Assembly (NCBI RefSeq): GCF_003574465.1
Contig: NZ_QOWC01000044.1
Coordinates: 1-45,347, forward strand
Source of the DNA: Methylobacterium crusticola
Lineage (GTDB): Bacteria; Pseudomonadota; Alphaproteobacteria; Rhizobiales; Beijerinckiaceae
DNA length: 45,347 nucleotides
Direction of reading: 5' to 3'
The notes under the pieces are model-generated. The model was not told where the DNA came from. It saw nothing but the letters and a program-made list of their open reading frames with translations, and did no database searches. The position numbers were made by a program, and so were the translations under genes. Positions 8,079 to 16,239 of the stretch are shown here, in pieces. Position 1 is the first letter of the stretch. The number at the start of each line of letters is the position of its first letter.

Positions 8079-8978
8079 ATGCCGCTCGCCCACCCGCTTC
8101 GCGACGCGAAGGTAACCGTTCTGCGGACCGTGCTGCTCGCGGCGTGCGGCCTCGGCCTCGCGGGCTGCGACTCGCTCGACGCCATCAACCCGTTCGCGTC
8201 CGAGAAGTACAAGACCGAGATCGTCCCCGACGTCCCGGCCGACAAGCTCTACAGCCAGGGCCTCGCCAAGATCGAGGATCGCGACTTCGAGGCCGCGACC
8301 AAGAAGTTCGGCGACCTCGACAAGCAGTACGCCTACTCGGACTGGTCGCGGAAGGCCGTGCTGATGACCGCCTACGCCAATTACGAGGGCGGCCGCTACG
8401 AGGACGCGATCACCGCCTCGAAGCGCTACCTCCAGCGCCATCCGGGCTCGAAGGACGCGGCCTACGCCCAGTACCTGCTGGCGATGTCGCACTACAAGCA
8501 GATCCCGGACGTGACCCGCGACCAGGATCGCTCCGAGAAGGCGCTCGTCGCCCTCCAGGAGCTGGCGCAGAAGTACCCGACCTCGGAATACGCCGTCGAC
8601 GCCAAGGCCAAGATCCAGATCACCCGCGACCAGCTCGCCGGCAAGGAGATGGAGATCGGCCGCTACTACCTGGAGCGCCGCAACTTCCCGGCCGCGATCA
8701 ACCGCTTCCGCGACGTGGTGAGCAAGTACCAGACCACCCGCCACGCCGAGGAGGCGCTCGAGCGCCTCGCCGAGGCCTACATGGCCCTCGGCATCGCGGG
8801 CGAGGCTCAGACGGCCGCCGCGGTGCTCGGCCACAACTTCCCCGACTCGCCCTGGTACAAGGACGCCTACGGCCTGCTCCAGAACGGCGGCCTCCAGCCC
8901 CGCGAGGAGCGCTCGTCCTGGATCAGCAAGGCGTTCCGCGGCATCATCGGCGACACCCGCACCGCCGAGGCCCAGTAG
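8079..8978 (+). CDS. bamD: Outer membrane assembly lipoprotein BamD (ComL)
   Basis: Essential lipoprotein of the BAM complex that inserts beta-barrel proteins. 299 aa from the ATG at 8079, which has ggggaag upstream. The N-terminus is a lipoprotein signal with lipobox LAGC (27-30, Cys30 acylated). TPR-like helical repeats follow (YSQGLAKIEDRDFEAATKKFGDLDKQYAYSDW, GGRYEDAITASKRYLQRHPGSKDAAYAQYLLAMSHYKQI and others in segments), typical of YfiO. An in-frame start 63 nt earlier would spoil the signal peptide. The gene is followed by a stem-loop and recN, the usual order in Hyphomicrobiales. Confidence 0.93.
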   Translation: MPLAHPLRDAKVTVLRTVLLAACGLGLAGCDSLDAINPFASEKYKTEIVPDVPADKLYSQGLAKIEDRDFEAATKKFGDLDKQYAYSDWSRKAVLMTAYANYEGGRYEDAITASKRYLQRHPGSKDAAYAQYLLAMSHYKQIPDVTRDQDRSEKALVALQELAQKYPTSEYAVDAKAKIQITRDQLAGKEMEIGRYYLERRNFPAAINRFRDVVSKYQTTRHAEEALERLAEAYMALGIAGEAQTAAAVLGHNFPDSPWYKDAYGLLQNGGLQPREERSSWISKAFRGIIGDTRTAEAQ

Positions 8979-8984
8979 AGGAGG

Positions 8985-9005
8985 GCGCCCCGGGACCCGG
9001 GGCGC
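8985..9005 (+). terminator. Stem-loop after bamD
   Basis: Ten-bp arms gcgccccggg (8985-8994) and cccggggcgc (8996-9005) around a single A, starting 7 nt after the bamD stop. No T tract. A candidate terminator or 3' stabiliser. Confidence 0.45.
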
Positions 9006-9147
9006 GTCCGGGCCCCCCGGAGCCCCGCGGGGGTGTCCGGGTCCATCCGGGACCGGCCGCTGCGGCGGCGGCGCGCACTCGCGCCACGGCTCTCGCGGCT
9101 GTAAACACCGTCCCGTTCCTCCGTTCGACGGTCCCGGCAAGGGTGGC

Positions 9148-10821
9148 ATGCTGGTTCAGCTCGCGATCCGCGACATCGTCCTGATCGACAAGCTCGAGCT
9201 GAATTTTCGCGATGGCCTGAGCGTCCTGACCGGCGAGACCGGCGCCGGCAAGTCGATCCTCCTCGACGCCTTCACGCTCGCCCTCGGGGGGCGCGGCGAC
9301 GGCCGTCTCGTGCGCCACGGCGAGGCGCAGGGGCAGGTCACGGCGGTGTTCGACGTTCCCCCGGCGCACCCGGCCCGGGCGCTCGCGGCGGCGGCCGACC
9401 TCGACACCGAGGGCGACCTGATCCTGCGCCGGATCCAGGTGGCGGACGGGCGCACCCGCGCCTTCGTCAACGACCAGCCCGTGGGCGTGCAGGTCCTGCG
9501 GGCGATCGGGTCGGCGCTGGTCGAGATCCACGGCCAGCACGACGACCGGGCCCTCGCCGACCCGACCACCCACCGGGCCATCCTCGACGCTTTCGGCGCC
9601 CTGGCGGAGGCGCAGGGCGCGGTCGCCGGGGCCGCCCGGCGGGTGCGCCAGGCCCGCACCGCCCTCGCCGAGCACCGCGCCCGCGTCGAGGCCGCCCGCA
9701 AGGAGGTCGACTTCCTGCGCCACGCGGTCGACGAGCTCGGCGCCCTCGATCCGAAAGCCGACGAGGAGACGGGGCTGGCCGAGCGCCGCACCGCCATGCA
9801 GCAGGGCGAGAAGGTCGCCCGGGAGCTCCACGAGGCCCTCGACGCCGTGGGCGGCCAGGGCTCGCCCACGGCCCACCTCTCGGCGGCCCTGCGCAAGCTG
9901 GAGCGCCGCGCCGCCCAGGCCCCCGGGCTGGTCGAGCCCTGCATCGCCGCCCTCGACAACGCCCTCGTGGCCCTGGACGAGGCCCGCACGGCGCTGGAGG
10001 ACTCCCTCCAGGCCGCGGAGTTCGACCCCCGGGAGCTGGAGCGCGTCGAGGAGCGGCTCTTCGCCCTGCGGGCCGCCGGCCGCAAGTACGACGTGACGGT
10101 CGACGACCTCGCGGCCCTGCGCGAGCGCTACGCCGCCGACGTCGCCGCCATCGATGCCGGGGAGGAGGCCCTGGCGCGCCTGGAGGCGGAGCTCGCGGCG
10201 GCGGACGCCGCCTATCTCGGCCTCGCCCAGGGCCTCAGCAAGGGCCGCCGCAAGGCGGCGGCCGCCCTCGACAAGGCGGTCCAGGCCGAGCTGCCGCCCC
10301 TGAAGCTCGAGCGGGCGCGCTTCATCACCGAGATCAGCACCGACCCGGACTCCCGCGATCCCGCCGGGCTCGACCGCATCGAGTTCTGGGCGCAAACCAA
10401 CCCGGGCACCCGGCCCGGGCCGATGATGAAGGTCGCCTCGGGCGGCGAGCTCTCCCGCTTCATGCTCGCCCTCAAGGTCGTGCTGGCCGACAAGGGCTCG
10501 GCCCCGACCCTGATCTTCGACGAGATCGACACCGGCGTCGGCGGGGCCGTCGCCGACGCGATCGGCGCGCGCCTCGCCCGGCTCTCCGAGCGGGTCCAGG
10601 TCGTGGCCGTCACCCACGCGCCGCAGGTCGCGGCCCGGGCCTCGACCCACTTCCTGATCGCCAAGGAGGCCGTCAAGGGCTCGGACCGGGTCGCGACCCG
10701 GGTCAGGCCGCTCTCCGCCGCGCCGCGCCAGGAGGAGATCGCCCGGATGCTCGCCGGCGCCACGGTGACCGAGGAGGCCCGCGCCGCCGCGGCCCGCCTG
10801 CTCCAGGCCGCCGAGGCCTGA
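9148..10821 (+). CDS. recN: DNA repair ATPase RecN
   Basis: SMC-like ATPase in double-strand break repair. 557 aa, usual length. Walker A GETGAGKS (29-36), IHGQHDDRAL before the coiled coil, long Ala/Arg/Glu-rich coiled-coil arms (about 150-370), ABC signature SGGELSRFMLALK, Walker B TLIFDEIDTGVGG, and a D-loop/H-loop region with VVAVTHAPQVAARA. Upstream has a GTTC pair with a 4-nt gap, which does not match the alphaproteobacterial LexA box (GTTC-N7-GTTC), so I see no SOS box. Confidence 0.96.
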   Translation: MLVQLAIRDIVLIDKLELNFRDGLSVLTGETGAGKSILLDAFTLALGGRGDGRLVRHGEAQGQVTAVFDVPPAHPARALAAAADLDTEGDLILRRIQVADGRTRAFVNDQPVGVQVLRAIGSALVEIHGQHDDRALADPTTHRAILDAFGALAEAQGAVAGAARRVRQARTALAEHRARVEAARKEVDFLRHAVDELGALDPKADEETGLAERRTAMQQGEKVARELHEALDAVGGQGSPTAHLSAALRKLERRAAQAPGLVEPCIAALDNALVALDEARTALEDSLQAAEFDPRELERVEERLFALRAAGRKYDVTVDDLAALRERYAADVAAIDAGEEALARLEAELAAADAAYLGLAQGLSKGRRKAAAALDKAVQAELPPLKLERARFITEISTDPDSRDPAGLDRIEFWAQTNPGTRPGPMMKVASGGELSRFMLALKVVLADKGSAPTLIFDEIDTGVGGAVADAIGARLARLSERVQVVAVTHAPQVAARASTHFLIAKEAVKGSDRVATRVRPLSAAPRQEEIARMLAGATVTEEARAAAARLLQAAEA

Positions 10822-11015
10822 GGGCCCGCCCTGGACAGCCCTGAGCGGGCGGTTAAGCTGACAGCGCGCTGCGCTGATTCGCCGCCCGGGATCGCCGTCA
10901 TGGTGAATGAAGCGCGAATTTAACGAAATCTTTACCATATCGGCCGAGACTGGCGCTTCACGGAGCAGATCACCCGATCGGGGTGCTGACGCGGCGGCAC
11001 GGGGCTCTCGGTCTC

Positions 11016-11219
11016 ATGAAGCAGGATTCCATTCCATCCGGCGAGGCGGCGCGGGAGCGCGCCATGCCGGCCCTCGGCGCCGACGCGCAGCGCCGGCTCG
11101 GGCTCAAGCTGCGCTCCCTCTACGAGCGCACGATCGACGGCCTGCCGATCCCGCTCGAGCAGGTCGAGTTGCTGCTGCGCCTGCGCCACCGCGAGCGGGA
11201 CGCCCAGCGCGCACGCTAG
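11016..11219 (+). CDS. NepR-like anti-sigma factor, 67 aa
   Basis: Small protein whose central part, RRLGLKLRSLYERTIDGLPIP followed by a Leu-rich helix ending LLLRLRHRE, fits the NepR pattern (Gly-x-x-Leu-Arg-x-x-Tyr, then Pro and a second Leu-rich helix). NepR proteins bind and inhibit EcfG sigma factors and are released by phosphorylated PhyR. It lies tail to tail with an EcfG-type sigma gene (11416-12141, minus strand), which supports the call. The canonical PDRF motif is altered here (PLEQV), so it may be a divergent paralog. About 195 nt of leader with a low-GC patch (10899-10941) precede it. phyR is not in the window. Confidence 0.6.
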   Translation: MKQDSIPSGEAARERAMPALGADAQRRLGLKLRSLYERTIDGLPIPLEQVELLLRLRHRERDAQRAR

Positions 11220-11256
11220 GGCGCGCGCGCCGCCGCGCCATCGATCGAGGGCGGGG

Positions 11257-11278
11257 CCCGGTCATCCGCACGACCGGG
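11257..11278 (+). terminator. Stem-loop after the NepR-like gene
   Basis: Seven-bp arms cccggtc (11257-11263) and gaccggg (11272-11278) with an 8-nt loop, 38 nt after the stop. Weak candidate terminator; no T run. Confidence 0.3.
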
Positions 11279-11350
11279 TCTCGCGCCGCCGGGACGGCGC
11301 GCGTGCGCGCCGCGGGGCCTCCCCGCGCCCGGCCTTGCCGGAACGCGAAA

Positions 11351-11382
11351 GGGGCGGGCCCGCGCCGCCGCGTGCCCGCCCC
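11351..11382 (-). terminator. Terminator of the EcfG-type sigma gene
   Basis: Nine-bp stem (11374-11382 with 11351-11359; gcccgcccc / ggggcgggc) about 34 nt past the sigma gene stop. In the minus direction a run of eight T (11385-11392) precedes the stem and TTTCG follows it. The hairpin between the two convergent genes probably ends sigma transcription. Confidence 0.5.
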
Positions 11383-11415
11383 CCAAAAAAAACCTTCTCG
11401 CCCCGGGACGGCGGC

Positions 11416-12141
11416 TCAGACGCCCTCGCCCATGGCGGACTGCATCATCCGGTCGCCCGTCAGGTCGTCGTCGCCGTAGCCGAGCAGCTCCGCCAGCCGG
11501 TTGCGGGCCCGGTTGACCCGGCTCTTGATCGTCCCGATCGCGACGCCGCAGATCCCCGCCACCTCCTCGTAGGACAGGCCCTCGGCGCCGACGAGGATCA
11601 GCGCCTCGCGCTGGTCCGGGGGCAGCTTGGCGAGGCCGGCGCGCAGGTCCTGCACGTCGAGGCGGTGGCCCTGGTCGGGGGCCGTGAACAGCCGCGCCGC
11701 GTACGAGCCGTCCTCGTCCTGCACCTCCCGCATGCGCTTGCGCTGCTCGGAGTAGAAGGCGTTGCGCAGGATCGTGAACAGCCAGGCGTTCAGGTTGGTG
11801 CCGGGCTGGAAGCGGTGCTGGTTCTGCCAGGCCCGCAGGATCGTGTCCTGGACGAGGTCGTCCGCCCGGGCCGCGTTGTTCGTCAGCGACAGCGCGAAGG
11901 CCCGCAGGGACGGCAGCGCCGCGAGCAGGCCGGCCCGGAATTCCGGCTCGACCGCCTGGCCCCGGGCGGTGAGCGCCGCCTCGAGCTTCTCGATCAGCGC
12001 CAGGAAGGCATCGGGCGTCTTCGCGGTCTCGATCGGCGCGTAGGCGTCCCGCAACTGCTGCCCGAGATGCCGCTGGACGCCGGAGGGCAGGCAGGGCTTC
12101 GCATCGGACTCGGTGTCGGTGACGGTGCGGTTGGCGAGCAT
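11416..12141 (-). CDS. ecfG: EcfG-family sigma factor with NepR-like N-terminal segment
   Basis: General-stress-response ECF sigma factor. From the ATG at 12141 it has 241 aa. Region 2 includes DDLVQDTILRAWQNQHRF (94-111) and NAWLFTILRN (118-127). Region 4 covers about 168-212 (LPPDQREALILVGAEGLSYEEVAGI, then GTIKSRVNRAR). Residues 24-57 (RHLGQQLRDAYAP, then TPDAFLALIEKLEAAL) resemble NepR itself (Gly-x-x-Leu-Arg-x-x-Tyr, PD-x-Phe-Leu-x-Leu), so anti-sigma-like and sigma parts share one chain. An earlier in-frame start at 12186 would add 15 residues. A divergently arranged csbD with an EcfG-consensus promoter lies just beyond. The fusion reading is inference from motif similarity. Confidence 0.85.
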   Translation of the reverse strand: MLANRTVTDTESDAKPCLPSGVQRHLGQQLRDAYAPIETAKTPDAFLALIEKLEAALTARGQAVEPEFRAGLLAALPSLRAFALSLTNNAARADDLVQDTILRAWQNQHRFQPGTNLNAWLFTILRNAFYSEQRKRMREVQDEDGSYAARLFTAPDQGHRLDVQDLRAGLAKLPPDQREALILVGAEGLSYEEVAGICGVAIGTIKSRVNRARNRLAELLGYGDDDLTGDRMMQSAMGEGV

Positions 12142-12327
12142 TCGACTCTCACAAGGCTGGAACGGAACGGGAAGGGGGGCGGTCATGCCCTGCGGCCGGG
12201 CCTCGCCCTACCGCCAGGGTGCTGCCGCTCGCCCCATCCCGCGCGGGACGGCATCCATGGGAGGGAAGTGGGGTCGGGAGCGCGCCTGTCGAGGTGCGGC
12301 ACGGCCCCGCGGGGCACGCGGCCGGGG

Positions 12328-12507
12328 TCAGCGGCCCTTGAGGGCGTCCTTCACGCCGCCGACGGCGTTCTGGACCTTGCCGCCGGCCTTCTGGCCCTTG
12401 CCCTCGGCCTCGAGCTTGGCGTCGCCCGTGACCTTGCCGGCGAGTTCCTTGGCCATGCCCTTCGCCTGCTCGACCGCGCCCTCCACCCGGTCCTTGTCGA
12501 TCGCCAT
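12328..12507 (-). CDS. CsbD family stress protein
   Basis: 59-aa hydrophilic, helical, Lys/Ala/Gly-rich protein of the CsbD family: MAIDKDRVEGAVEQAKGMAK, then AGKVTGDAKLEAEGKGQKAGGKVQ. Members are small abundant stress-induced proteins of unknown biochemical role. The start has a strong GAGGAG ribosome-binding site. The gene is preceded by a perfect EcfG-type promoter (12557-12581) and lies beside the EcfG sigma gene, so it is probably a direct target. Confidence 0.9.
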   Translation of the reverse strand: MAIDKDRVEGAVEQAKGMAKELAGKVTGDAKLEAEGKGQKAGGKVQNAVGGVKDALKGR

Positions 12508-12556
12508 CGGGGTCTCCTCTCTCGACGCGGCGCGCCCGAGGCCGCCGCTCCGGGGC

Positions 12557-12581
12557 AACGGGCCACAATGGTCAAGGTTCC
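12557..12581 (-). promoter_or_regulatory. EcfG-type promoter for csbD
   Basis: On the minus strand: GGAAC (12581-12577), 17-nt spacer, GTT (12559-12557), with a C before GTT, matching the EcfG consensus GGAAC-N16/17-CGTT. It sits about 50 nt upstream of the csbD start codon. I scanned the other GGAAC occurrences in gaps of the window and found no second match of this quality. Confidence 0.75.
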
Positions 12582-12602
12582 GGGGCCGAACCCCGAACGG
12601 GC

Positions 12603-12860
12603 TCACCAGGAGCGCGCGCCGGGCTTGGTCCGGTACTCCGCGGCGCGGATGCGCGTCATGAGCCGGTCGAGCGCGACGAGGAGCGCCGCCTCCTCGGCCT
12701 GCGCGGCCGCGACCGCGGCGGGGTCGCTCCGGTAGAGGCGCTGCTGCGCGGCGAGCGCCAGCCGGCGCTCGAGCGCCTCGCGCTCGGCGTGGAGCGCGTG
12801 GAGCTCGCGGCGGCAGGCGTCGTTCCCGTTTCCGGTCTGGATCGTCTCGGCGTTCGGCAC
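12603..12860 (-). CDS. Small coiled-coil hypothetical protein
   Basis: 85 aa from a GTG at 12860 with an AGAGGA ribosome-binding site; a TTG start at 12905 would give 100 aa. Third-position GC is very high throughout, supporting coding. The body is a single predicted amphipathic coiled coil (CRRELHALHAEREALERRLA, then AEEAALLVALDRLMTRIRAAE). I recognise no family. It lies upstream of csbD on the same strand, but csbD has its own promoter in the gap between them. Confidence 0.55.
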   Translation of the reverse strand: MPNAETIQTGNGNDACRRELHALHAEREALERRLALAAQQRLYRSDPAAVAAAQAEEAALLVALDRLMTRIRAAEYRTKPGARSW

Positions 12861-12962
12861 GGGCGCGGATCCTCTCGCCTCCTCGCGGATGTCGCGGGGG
12901 GTCAACGCGCGAGGGCGTGGAAACGTCGCAACGGAGGCCGCCCGGCGGGGGCAGACCCGCCC

Positions 12963-12995
12963 CTGTCATCCAATCGTCATCCAACCGTCATAGGG
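12963..12995 (+). promoter_or_regulatory. PHO box (three 11-bp repeats) upstream of pstS
   Basis: Three head-to-tail 11-bp units: ctgtcatccaa (12963-12973), tcgtcatccaa (12974-12984) and ccgtcataggg (12985-12995), each with the (C/T)(T/C)GTCAT core. This is the known PhoB-binding arrangement. It sits about 95 nt upstream of pstS, and phoB is the last gene of the same operon, so positive autoregulation under phosphate limitation is expected. Confidence 0.88.
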
Positions 12996-13088
12996 CCGGC
13001 GTCGTGCGGGGCCTATGGCTCCCGGCGCGACGGCGGCCCCGGTCCGGCCCCGGCACCGTGCCAGATCGACCCGAACACGGAGAGTCAC

Positions 13089-14129
13089 GTGAAACCCTTC
13101 TCCACCGCGCTCGCCATCGGGCTCGCGACCGCCCAGATCGCCACCTCGGCGCTGGCCCTCGACATCACGGGGGCCGGGGCCACGTTCCCGTTCCCGGTCT
13201 ACTCCAAGTGGTCCGAGGTCTATCGCCGGGACACCGGCAACGGCCTGAACTACCAGTCGATCGGCTCCGGCGGCGGCGTCAAGCAGATCCAGGCCAAGAC
13301 CGTCGATTTCGGCGCCACCGACGCGCCGCTCAAGGGCGCCGCCCTCGAGAAGGACGGCCTCGTCCAGTTCCCGACCGTGATGGGCGGCGTCGTCCCGGTG
13401 GTGAACATCCCGGGGCTCAAGACCGGCGAGATCAAGCTCACCGGCGAGATCCTGGCCGAGATCTACCAGGGCAAGATCCGCAAGTGGTCGGACCCGAAGA
13501 TCGCCAAGCTCAACGAGGGCGTGAAGCTGCCCGACGCGCCGCTGACGCCGGTCTACCGGTCCGACGCCTCCGGCACCACCAACATCTTCACCACGTACCT
13601 GTCGGACGTGTCGCCGGCCTGGAAGTCCGAGTTCGGCGCCTCGACCACGGTGAGCTGGCCGGCCGGCCAGGGCGGCAAGGGCAACGAGGGCGTCACCGCC
13701 GTCGTCAAGCAGGTGCCGAACGCCATCGGGTACGTCGAGTACGCCTACGCCAAGCAGAACAGCCTGGCGGTGGCCCTGATCCAGAACCGGGACGGCCAGT
13801 ACCCGATGCCGGGCGACGAGGCCTTCCAGGCCGCCGCCGCCAACGCCGACTGGAAGGCGGCGCCGGGCTTCGGCATCTCGCTCACCAACCAGCCCGGCGC
13901 CAAGGCCTGGCCGATCACCGCCGCGACCTTCATCCTGGTCCACAAGAATCCGGCCGAGCCGGCGCGCACCGCCGAGGTGCTGAAGTTCTTCGCCTGGGCC
14001 TACAAGAACGGCGACACGCTCGCGACCAGCCTCGACTACGTGCCGCTGCCCGACAAGGTCGTGACCCAGGTCCAGGACGAGTGGAAGAGCATCGTCGGCA
14101 AGGACGGCAAGCCCGTCCTCGGCATGTAG
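13089..14129 (+). CDS. pstS: Phosphate ABC transporter substrate-binding protein PstS
   Basis: Periplasmic phosphate-binding protein. 346 aa from a GTG at 13089 with GGAGAG 6 nt upstream. Sec signal peptide at 1-23 (ends SALA). The mature part begins near LDITGAGATFPFPVYSKW; YQSIGSGGGVKQI, DFGATDAPL and RSDASGTTNIFTTYL are phosphate-contacting motifs of PstS. The frame is open farther upstream, but only this start gives a signal peptide. It is followed by a strong hairpin before pstC, as expected for a binding protein made in excess of the membrane subunits. Confidence 0.96.
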   Translation: MKPFSTALAIGLATAQIATSALALDITGAGATFPFPVYSKWSEVYRRDTGNGLNYQSIGSGGGVKQIQAKTVDFGATDAPLKGAALEKDGLVQFPTVMGGVVPVVNIPGLKTGEIKLTGEILAEIYQGKIRKWSDPKIAKLNEGVKLPDAPLTPVYRSDASGTTNIFTTYLSDVSPAWKSEFGASTTVSWPAGQGGKGNEGVTAVVKQVPNAIGYVEYAYAKQNSLAVALIQNRDGQYPMPGDEAFQAAAANADWKAAPGFGISLTNQPGAKAWPITAATFILVHKNPAEPARTAEVLKFFAWAYKNGDTLATSLDYVPLPDKVVTQVQDEWKSIVGKDGKPVLGM

Positions 14130-14134
14130 GCACC

Positions 14135-14169
14135 CCGGGGGCGGGCGGCCCGCGCCCGCCCGCCCCCGG
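14135..14169 (+). terminator. Hairpin between pstS and pstC
   Basis: Perfect 14-bp stem (14135-14148 with 14156-14169) and 7-nt loop, starting 6 nt after the pstS stop, with no T run. Likely a partial terminator or 3'-end stabiliser raising PstS relative to PstCAB. Confidence 0.6.
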
Positions 14170-14238
14170 CGCCGCCACCCGGCTCGCGCCGCCCCGCGCG
14201 GCGCGCTACAGGCTCCGTTCGTCGACAAGGAAACCCGG

Positions 14239-15213
14239 ATGGTCGCGTTGTCCGAAAACGTCGCTCTCGCGTCGCGCCCCGCCGCCGCCCGCCGCACCCC
14301 CGGCGGCCTCGCGGACCGCGCCTTCCGCACCGCCGCCTACGCCTCGGCGCTGCTGGTGCTCCTGGTGCTGGCCGGCATCCTGGCGGCGATCGCGTATGGC
14401 GGCTGGCCCGCCTTCCAGACCTTCGGCCCGGGCTTCCTCACCTCCAGCGCCTGGAACGTCGGACGCGAGGAGTACGGTGCCCTCGTGGCCGTCATCGGCA
14501 CCCTGGTGTCGGCCTTCCTGGCGCTCCTGATCGGCGTGCCGGTCTCCCTCGGCATCGCGATCTACCTGACCCAGCTCTGCCCCGGCTGGGCCCGGCGGCC
14601 CGTCGCGATGACGATCGAGCTGCTCGCCGCCGTGCCGAGCATCATCTACGGCATGTGGGGCCTGTTCGTGTTCGCGCCGCTCTTCGCGCGCTTCGTGCAG
14701 ATCCCGGTCTCGAACCTCGTCGAGGGCCTGCCCGTCGTCGGCACCCTCCTGTACGCGCAGGTGCCCTCGGGTGTCGGCGTGCTCACCGCCGGCATCATCC
14801 TGGCGATCATGATCGTGCCCTTCGTGGCCTCGATCACCCGCGACATGCTCGACCAGATCCCGACCGTGCTGCGCGAGAGCGCCTACGGCATCGGCTGCAC
14901 CACCTGGGAGGTCGTGCGCCACGTGCTGATCCCGCAGGCCTCGGTCTCGATCATCGGGGCGATCATGCTGGGCCTCGGCCGCGCCCTCGGCGAGACCATG
15001 GCGGTCACCTTCGTGATCGGCAACGCCAACCGCCTCTCGGCCTCGATCTTCGATCCCGGCTCCACCATCGCGTCGCGCATCGCCAACGAGTTCAACGAGG
15101 CGGACGGCATGCAGCTCAACGCCCTGATGGCGCTCGGGTGCATCCTGTTCGTCGTCACCTTCGTGGTGCTCATCATCGCCCGGCTGCTGGTGCGCCGCGC
15201 GAGGGTGGCCTGA
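14239..15213 (+). CDS. pstC: Phosphate ABC transporter permease PstC
   Basis: Inner-membrane permease. 324 aa, six predicted membrane helices after a short Ala/Arg-rich cytoplasmic tail. The permease EAA loop is [20 protein letters not shown] (about 213-232), which contacts PstB. AAGGAAA precedes the ATG. Followed by pstA after 26 nt. Confidence 0.96.
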   Translation: MVALSENVALASRPAAARRTPGGLADRAFRTAAYASALLVLLVLAGILAAIAYGGWPAFQTFGPGFLTSSAWNVGREEYGALVAVIGTLVSAFLALLIGVPVSLGIAIYLTQLCPGWARRPVAMTIELLAAVPSIIYGMWGLFVFAPLFARFVQIPVSNLVEGLPVVGTLLYAQVPSGVGVLTAGIILAIMIVPFVASITRDMLDQIPTVLRESAYGIGCTTWEVVRHVLIPQASVSIIGAIMLGLGRALGETMAVTFVIGNANRLSASIFDPGSTIASRIANEFNEADGMQLNALMALGCILFVVTFVVLIIARLLVRRARVA

Positions 15214-15239
15214 CCCAGCGCCGCACGGAGACAACCCCG

Positions 15240-16220
15240 ATGGATGCCCCGACCCCGTCCGCCCCCGCGCCCCAGGCGGCCGTCCCGGCGGTGCCGGCGA
15301 GCCCCGCGCCGCAGGCCTACCCTGCGCAGCAGGCTCTTCCTGCGCAGCAGGTCCTTCCTGCGCAGCAGGCTTGGGGCCGTGTCCGCGCCGGGCGGCGCAC
15401 GGCCGACCGCCTGCTGATCCTGCTCTGCACCGCCGCCACGTTCCTGGGCGCCCTGGTGCTCGGCTCGATCCTGCTGATGCTGATCATCGAGGGCCTGCGC
15501 GGGCTCTCGCCGGCCCTCTTCACCGAGGTCACGCCCGGCCCGGGCTCCGAGGGCGGCGGCATCGCCAACGCGATCCTGGGCAGCCTCGTGATGACGCTGA
15601 TCGGCATCGTGGTGGCGACGCCGGTCGGCGTCCTGGCCGGCACCTACCTGGCGGAGTACGGCCGCACCTCCGGCCTCGCCAACCTGATCCGCTTCCTCAA
15701 CGACATCCTGCTCTCGGCCCCGTCGATCCTGATCGGCCTGTTCGTCTACACCCTGATGGTGCGGCCGATGGGCGGCTACTCGGGCTGGGCCGGGGGCGTG
15801 GCGCTCGCCATCATCGCGACCCCGGTGATCGTGCGCACCACCGAGGACATGCTGCGGCTCGTCCCGGGCGCCCTGCGGGAGGCGGGGGCCGCGCTCGGCG
15901 CGCCCGCCTCGATCGTGATCCGCCAGGTCACCTGGCGGGCGGCGCAGTCGGGCATCGTCACCGGCATCCTGCTGGCGCTCGCCCGCATCGCCGGCGAGAC
16001 CGCGCCGCTCCTGTTCACCGCCCTCAACAACAATTCCTGGTTCAGCCCGAACCTGATGGGCGGCGTCGCCAACCTGCCGGTGATGATCTACCAGTTCGCC
16101 CTCTCGCCCTACGAGAACTGGCGCCAGCTCGCCTGGGCCGGGGCGCTGCTCATCACCGCGACGATCCTGGGCCTGTCGATCACGGCCCGCTTCTTCCTGC
16201 GCGGCGTCAAGGCCCGCTGA
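15240..16220 (+). CDS. pstA: Phosphate ABC transporter permease PstA
   Basis: Second permease subunit. 326 aa: six membrane helices from about residue 55, EAA loop beginning [20 protein letters not shown], and the conserved [15 protein letters not shown] segment. The first 50 residues are an unusual Ala/Pro/Gln-rich cytoplasmic tail with three PAQQ-centred repeats (residues 28-45) encoded by an 18-bp tandem repeat. The start ATG follows an ACGGAGACAAC ribosome-binding region. A start after the repeat is not supported by any nearby ATG or GTG with a good ribosome-binding site. Confidence 0.94.
   Translation: MDAPTPSAPAPQAAVPAVPASPAPQAYPAQQALPAQQVLPAQQAWGRVRAGRRTADRLLILLCTAATFLGALVLGSILLMLIIEGLRGLSPALFTEVTPGPGSEGGGIANAILGSLVMTLIGIVVATPVGVLAGTYLAEYGRTSGLANLIRFLNDILLSAPSILIGLFVYTLMVRPMGGYSGWAGGVALAIIATPVIVRTTEDMLRLVPGALREAGAALGAPASIVIRQVTWRAAQSGIVTGILLALARIAGETAPLLFTALNNNSWFSPNLMGGVANLPVMIYQFALSPYENWRQLAWAGALLITATILGLSITARFFLRGVKAR
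15321..15374 (+). repeat. 18-bp tandem repeat inside the pstA 5' end
   Basis: Three 18-bp units at 15321-15338, 15339-15356 and 15357-15374, each starting cctgcgcagcagg and differing only in the last five bases. Each core (cctgc-gca-gcagg) is an inverted repeat. In frame it gives three copies of a Pro-Ala-Gln-Gln unit in the PstA N-terminal tail. Confidence 0.93.
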
Positions 16221-16239
16221 CCCCCTCCGGAGATCCCCG

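Noticed and set aside
9115..9126. Possible LexA box upstream of recN
   Set aside because: The two GTTC half-sites are separated by 4 nt; the alphaproteobacterial LexA box needs 7.
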